7,605 nucleotides of DNA from assembly GCA_016763235.1 (NCBI GenBank), contig JAESUE010000249.1:1-7605 (forward strand), in the 5' to 3' direction. Of the stretch, positions 6,081 to 7,605 are shown piece by piece (within the stretch, counting starts at the first letter, position 1; the number at the start of each line of letters is the position of its first letter). The notes under the pieces are model-generated. The model was not told the origin of the DNA. It ran no database searches and saw only the letters and a program-made list of their open reading frames with translations. Source of the stretch: Pseudomonadales bacterium (GTDB lineage: Bacteria > Pseudomonadota > Gammaproteobacteria > Pseudomonadales > UBA3067). The position numbers and the translations under genes were made by a program.

Positions 6081-6194
6081 GGTGACCCTATCGGTTCCCT
6101 CGCAATGCTAGGTTGTGAACTCCGCCAGGCCTGGAAGGGAGCAACGGTAGCTACTGATGCGTGTGCCGAGGTGCAGCTGGTGGGGTCGCCACCC
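6081..6194 (+). ncRNA. ffs: Signal recognition particle RNA (bacterial 4.5S RNA)
   Basis: This RNA pairs with Ffh protein to form the signal recognition particle that targets nascent membrane proteins. The sequence follows E. coli 4.5S RNA closely along its length: GGTTCCCTCGCAATGCTA near the 5' side, the apical AGG-CCT-GGAA-GGG-AGCA core (6127-6143) with the GGAA tetraloop at 6133-6136, then GATGCGTGTGCCGAGGTGCA and the ACCC end. The terminal stem pairs GGTGACCC (6081-6088) with GGGTCGCC (6183-6190). The length of 114 nt equals the E. coli RNA. It lies directly upstream of dnaX. Ends are set by the terminal stem and could be off by a few bases. I see no clear intrinsic terminator beyond a T-rich stretch after 6200. 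Confidence 0.93.
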
Positions 6195-6379
6195 AATAAT
6201 CTTATTTCCCTCCGTGTTATTCCTCTGTTTTTATTTGTCCTCCTAATGGGCTATTATTCTTTTTTCCCGCTCCATATTTTAGTGTTATATTTTGGGCGTT
6301 CGGGCATGAATGTTCTTACTCTTATGTGGTTTTATTGTAATCAGCTAATGATAAAAATTCCCTACGGGCATACAACGTT
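6195..6379 (+). promoter_or_regulatory. T-rich spacer between ffs and dnaX
   Basis: This 185-base, strongly T-rich spacer holds the 3' end of the ffs transcript and the leader of dnaX. T-runs at about 6227-6234 and 6259-6266 could help end ffs transcription, but no GC-rich stem precedes them apart from the RNA's own 3' arm (GGTGG/CCACC, 6179-6193). TATATT near 6285 and TTGTAA near 6335 are promoter-like hexamers without good partners. The dnaX ribosome site is poor. Confidence 0.35.
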
Positions 6380-7605
6380 ATGAGTTACCAGGTTCTCGCC
6401 CGCAAATGGCGGCCTCGTTCATTTAAAGAAATGGTGGGGCAGACTCATGTGTTGCAGGCTCTCATCAATGCCTTGGATCAAAATCGACTGCACCATGCCT
6501 ACCTGTTCACAGGCACTCGGGGGGTGGGTAAAACCACTATCGCACGTATTTTTGCTAAGTGTTTGAACTGCGAAAGCGGTGTAAGCTCCCAGCCCTGTGG
6601 GCAGTGTTCCGCTTGTAAACAGGTGGATGCCGGCAACTTCATTGATCTGATAGAGGTCGATGCCGCTTCCCGTACCCGTGTGGAAGATACTCGCGAGCTT
6701 CTCGATAATGTACAGTATGCGCCTGCCGCTGGCCGCTATAAGGTTTATCTTATTGATGAAGTGCATATGTTATCTAGCCATAGTTTTAATGCACTGCTGA
6801 AAACCTTAGAAGAACCTCCACCCCACGTTAAATTTCTACTTGCCACGACGGACCCCCAAAAATTACCGGTGACTATTTTGAGTCGCTGCCTGCAATTTAA
6901 TCTCAAAGCGATGACGCCAGAGAAAATTGTAGGTCACTTGAAAAATGTACTAGAGCAGGAAGTAATCGGGTTTGATGAACCCGCCCTATGGGAGATAGCA
7001 AGGGCGGGCAATGGCAGTATGCGTGATGCCCTCAGCCTTACAGATCAGGCCATTGCATATGGTAACGGGCAACTTCAGTGTGACGAAGTGCGCACCATGC
7101 TGGGAACTGTTGACCGCAGTGCTGTGTTACGTTTGCTGGAATGTTTGGCAGAAGGGGATGCGGCGGCACTGTTGCAGGCTGTAACCCAGCTATCTGAACA
7201 AAGTCCTGATTACAATGATATTCTTGCCGAATTGATTGGTCTCTTACATCGTTTGAGTATTGCTCAGGCGGTGCCTGGTTATAGGGATGATGGTGAAGAC
7301 GGTGGCACCGAAGCCGATGTGATTAGTGATTTGGCCGCTCAGCTTACCGCCGAAGATGTACAGCTGTTTTACCAAATTGCTTTGATGGGGCGCAAAGATA
7401 TGCCCTTCGTACCTGATGCGCGCCGTGGTTTAGAAATGGTGCTCTTGCGGATGTTGCTGTTTCGTCCCCACGCTATAGCGGGTAGTACGCCTTCCCTTAC
7501 TGGCGGTGCCGCTCCTCCGGCTGGAGGGCGGTCGTCAGTCAGGGGTAATCCTGCGGGAGGGCATGGTCAAAACAATAGTGCCCCAGCGGCTGGTGGTGGC
7601 TTGCA
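6380..7605 (+). CDS. dnaX: DNA polymerase III subunit tau/gamma (3'-truncated by window)
   Basis: DnaX is the ATPase of the clamp loader that puts the sliding clamp onto primed DNA and, as tau, joins the polymerase cores to the helicase. The start MSYQVLARKWRP is the same as in E. coli. Visible motifs are Walker A G45-TRGVG-K51-T52, zinc cysteines C64, C73, C76 and C79 at the same numbers as in E. coli, Walker B VYLIDEVH (122-129), sensor 1 LLATTD (153-158), the SRC motif with R169, and sensor 2 GSMRD with R215. The collar domain runs to about 365 (LQLFYQ-type segment, then GRKDMPFVPDARRG). After that comes a Gly/Pro/Ala-rich linker, still open when the window ends after residue 408. The E. 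coli frameshift that makes gamma lies slightly further on, so whether it exists here cannot be seen. The ATG has only a weak ribosome site. Confidence 0.97.
   Translation, partial: MSYQVLARKWRPRSFKEMVGQTHVLQALINALDQNRLHHAYLFTGTRGVGKTTIARIFAKCLNCESGVSSQPCGQCSACKQVDAGNFIDLIEVDAASRTRVEDTRELLDNVQYAPAAGRYKVYLIDEVHMLSSHSFNALLKTLEEPPPHVKFLLATTDPQKLPVTILSRCLQFNLKAMTPEKIVGHLKNVLEQEVIGFDEPALWEIARAGNGSMRDALSLTDQAIAYGNGQLQCDEVRTMLGTVDRSAVLRLLECLAEGDAAALLQAVTQLSEQSPDYNDILAELIGLLHRLSIAQAVPGYRDDGEDGGTEADVISDLAAQLTAEDVQLFYQIALMGRKDMPFVPDARRGLEMVLLRMLLFRPHAIAGSTPSLTGGAAPPAGGRSSVRGNPAGGHGQNNSAPAAGGGL

Noticed and set aside
6105..6383. 92-codon plus-strand frame with a hydrophobic second half
   Set aside because: Its first third lies inside the SRP RNA and it overlaps the dnaX start. 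The hydrophobicity comes from the T-rich spacer, and no ribosome site is seen.
6419..6766. 115-codon minus-strand frame
   Set aside because: It is antisense to the most conserved part of dnaX (Walker A, zinc site and Walker B), so it is a shadow of that gene.
1..7605. CRISPR array, tRNA, toxin-antitoxin pair or defence island
   Set aside because: I found no regularly spaced repeats, no tRNA-like sequence and no paired small ORFs with such signatures on either strand.

Overview
The window looks like chromosomal DNA of a gammaproteobacterium, probably marine and near Cellvibrionaceae or other Pseudomonadales-like lineages. That placement is inferred from the style of the DnaX, CysC and PilZ proteins and the moderate GC content; no species marker is present. 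Every large gene is housekeeping or regulatory. The accessory signal is confined to the left edge and to repeats between genes.

Left part (1-1464): A broken acyl-CoA dehydrogenase N-terminus on the minus strand runs into the start of a hydrophobic small-protein ORF that leaves the window at base 1. A 375-base gap follows. It holds one end of an IS66-like repeat (476-502) and a long fold-back element (513-616) whose mismatches are all G.U wobbles when read as plus-strand RNA. Next is a minus-strand PilZ-domain gene (671-1135, GTG start), then a 329-base divergent promoter region.

Centre (1465-5267): A 994-residue M16 metalloprotease of the presequence-protease type is followed by a hairpin and an intrinsic terminator. 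Then comes a stand-alone adenylylsulfate kinase gene, cysC. A 69-bp mini-element with GTAA-tipped inverted repeats and a perfect 8-bp target duplication sits directly at the cysC stop codon.

Right part (5356-7605): A minus-strand gene for a UbiC-like/DUF98 chorismate lyase-family protein converges on cysC. Divergent from it are a good sigma-70 promoter, the 114-nt signal recognition particle RNA gene (ffs) with a structured leader, and dnaX, which the window edge cuts within the linker after residue 408.

The genes do not form one pathway. They are separate units: c-di-GMP sensing, peptide degradation, PAPS synthesis, a probable 4-hydroxybenzoate-forming lyase, protein targeting and DNA replication. 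I see no defence system, CRISPR array, tRNA or intact transposase. The most unusual items are the mini-element at the cysC stop, the fold-back element at 513-616, and the broken dehydrogenase whose GGIG codons supply the Shine-Dalgarno sequence of the next ORF.
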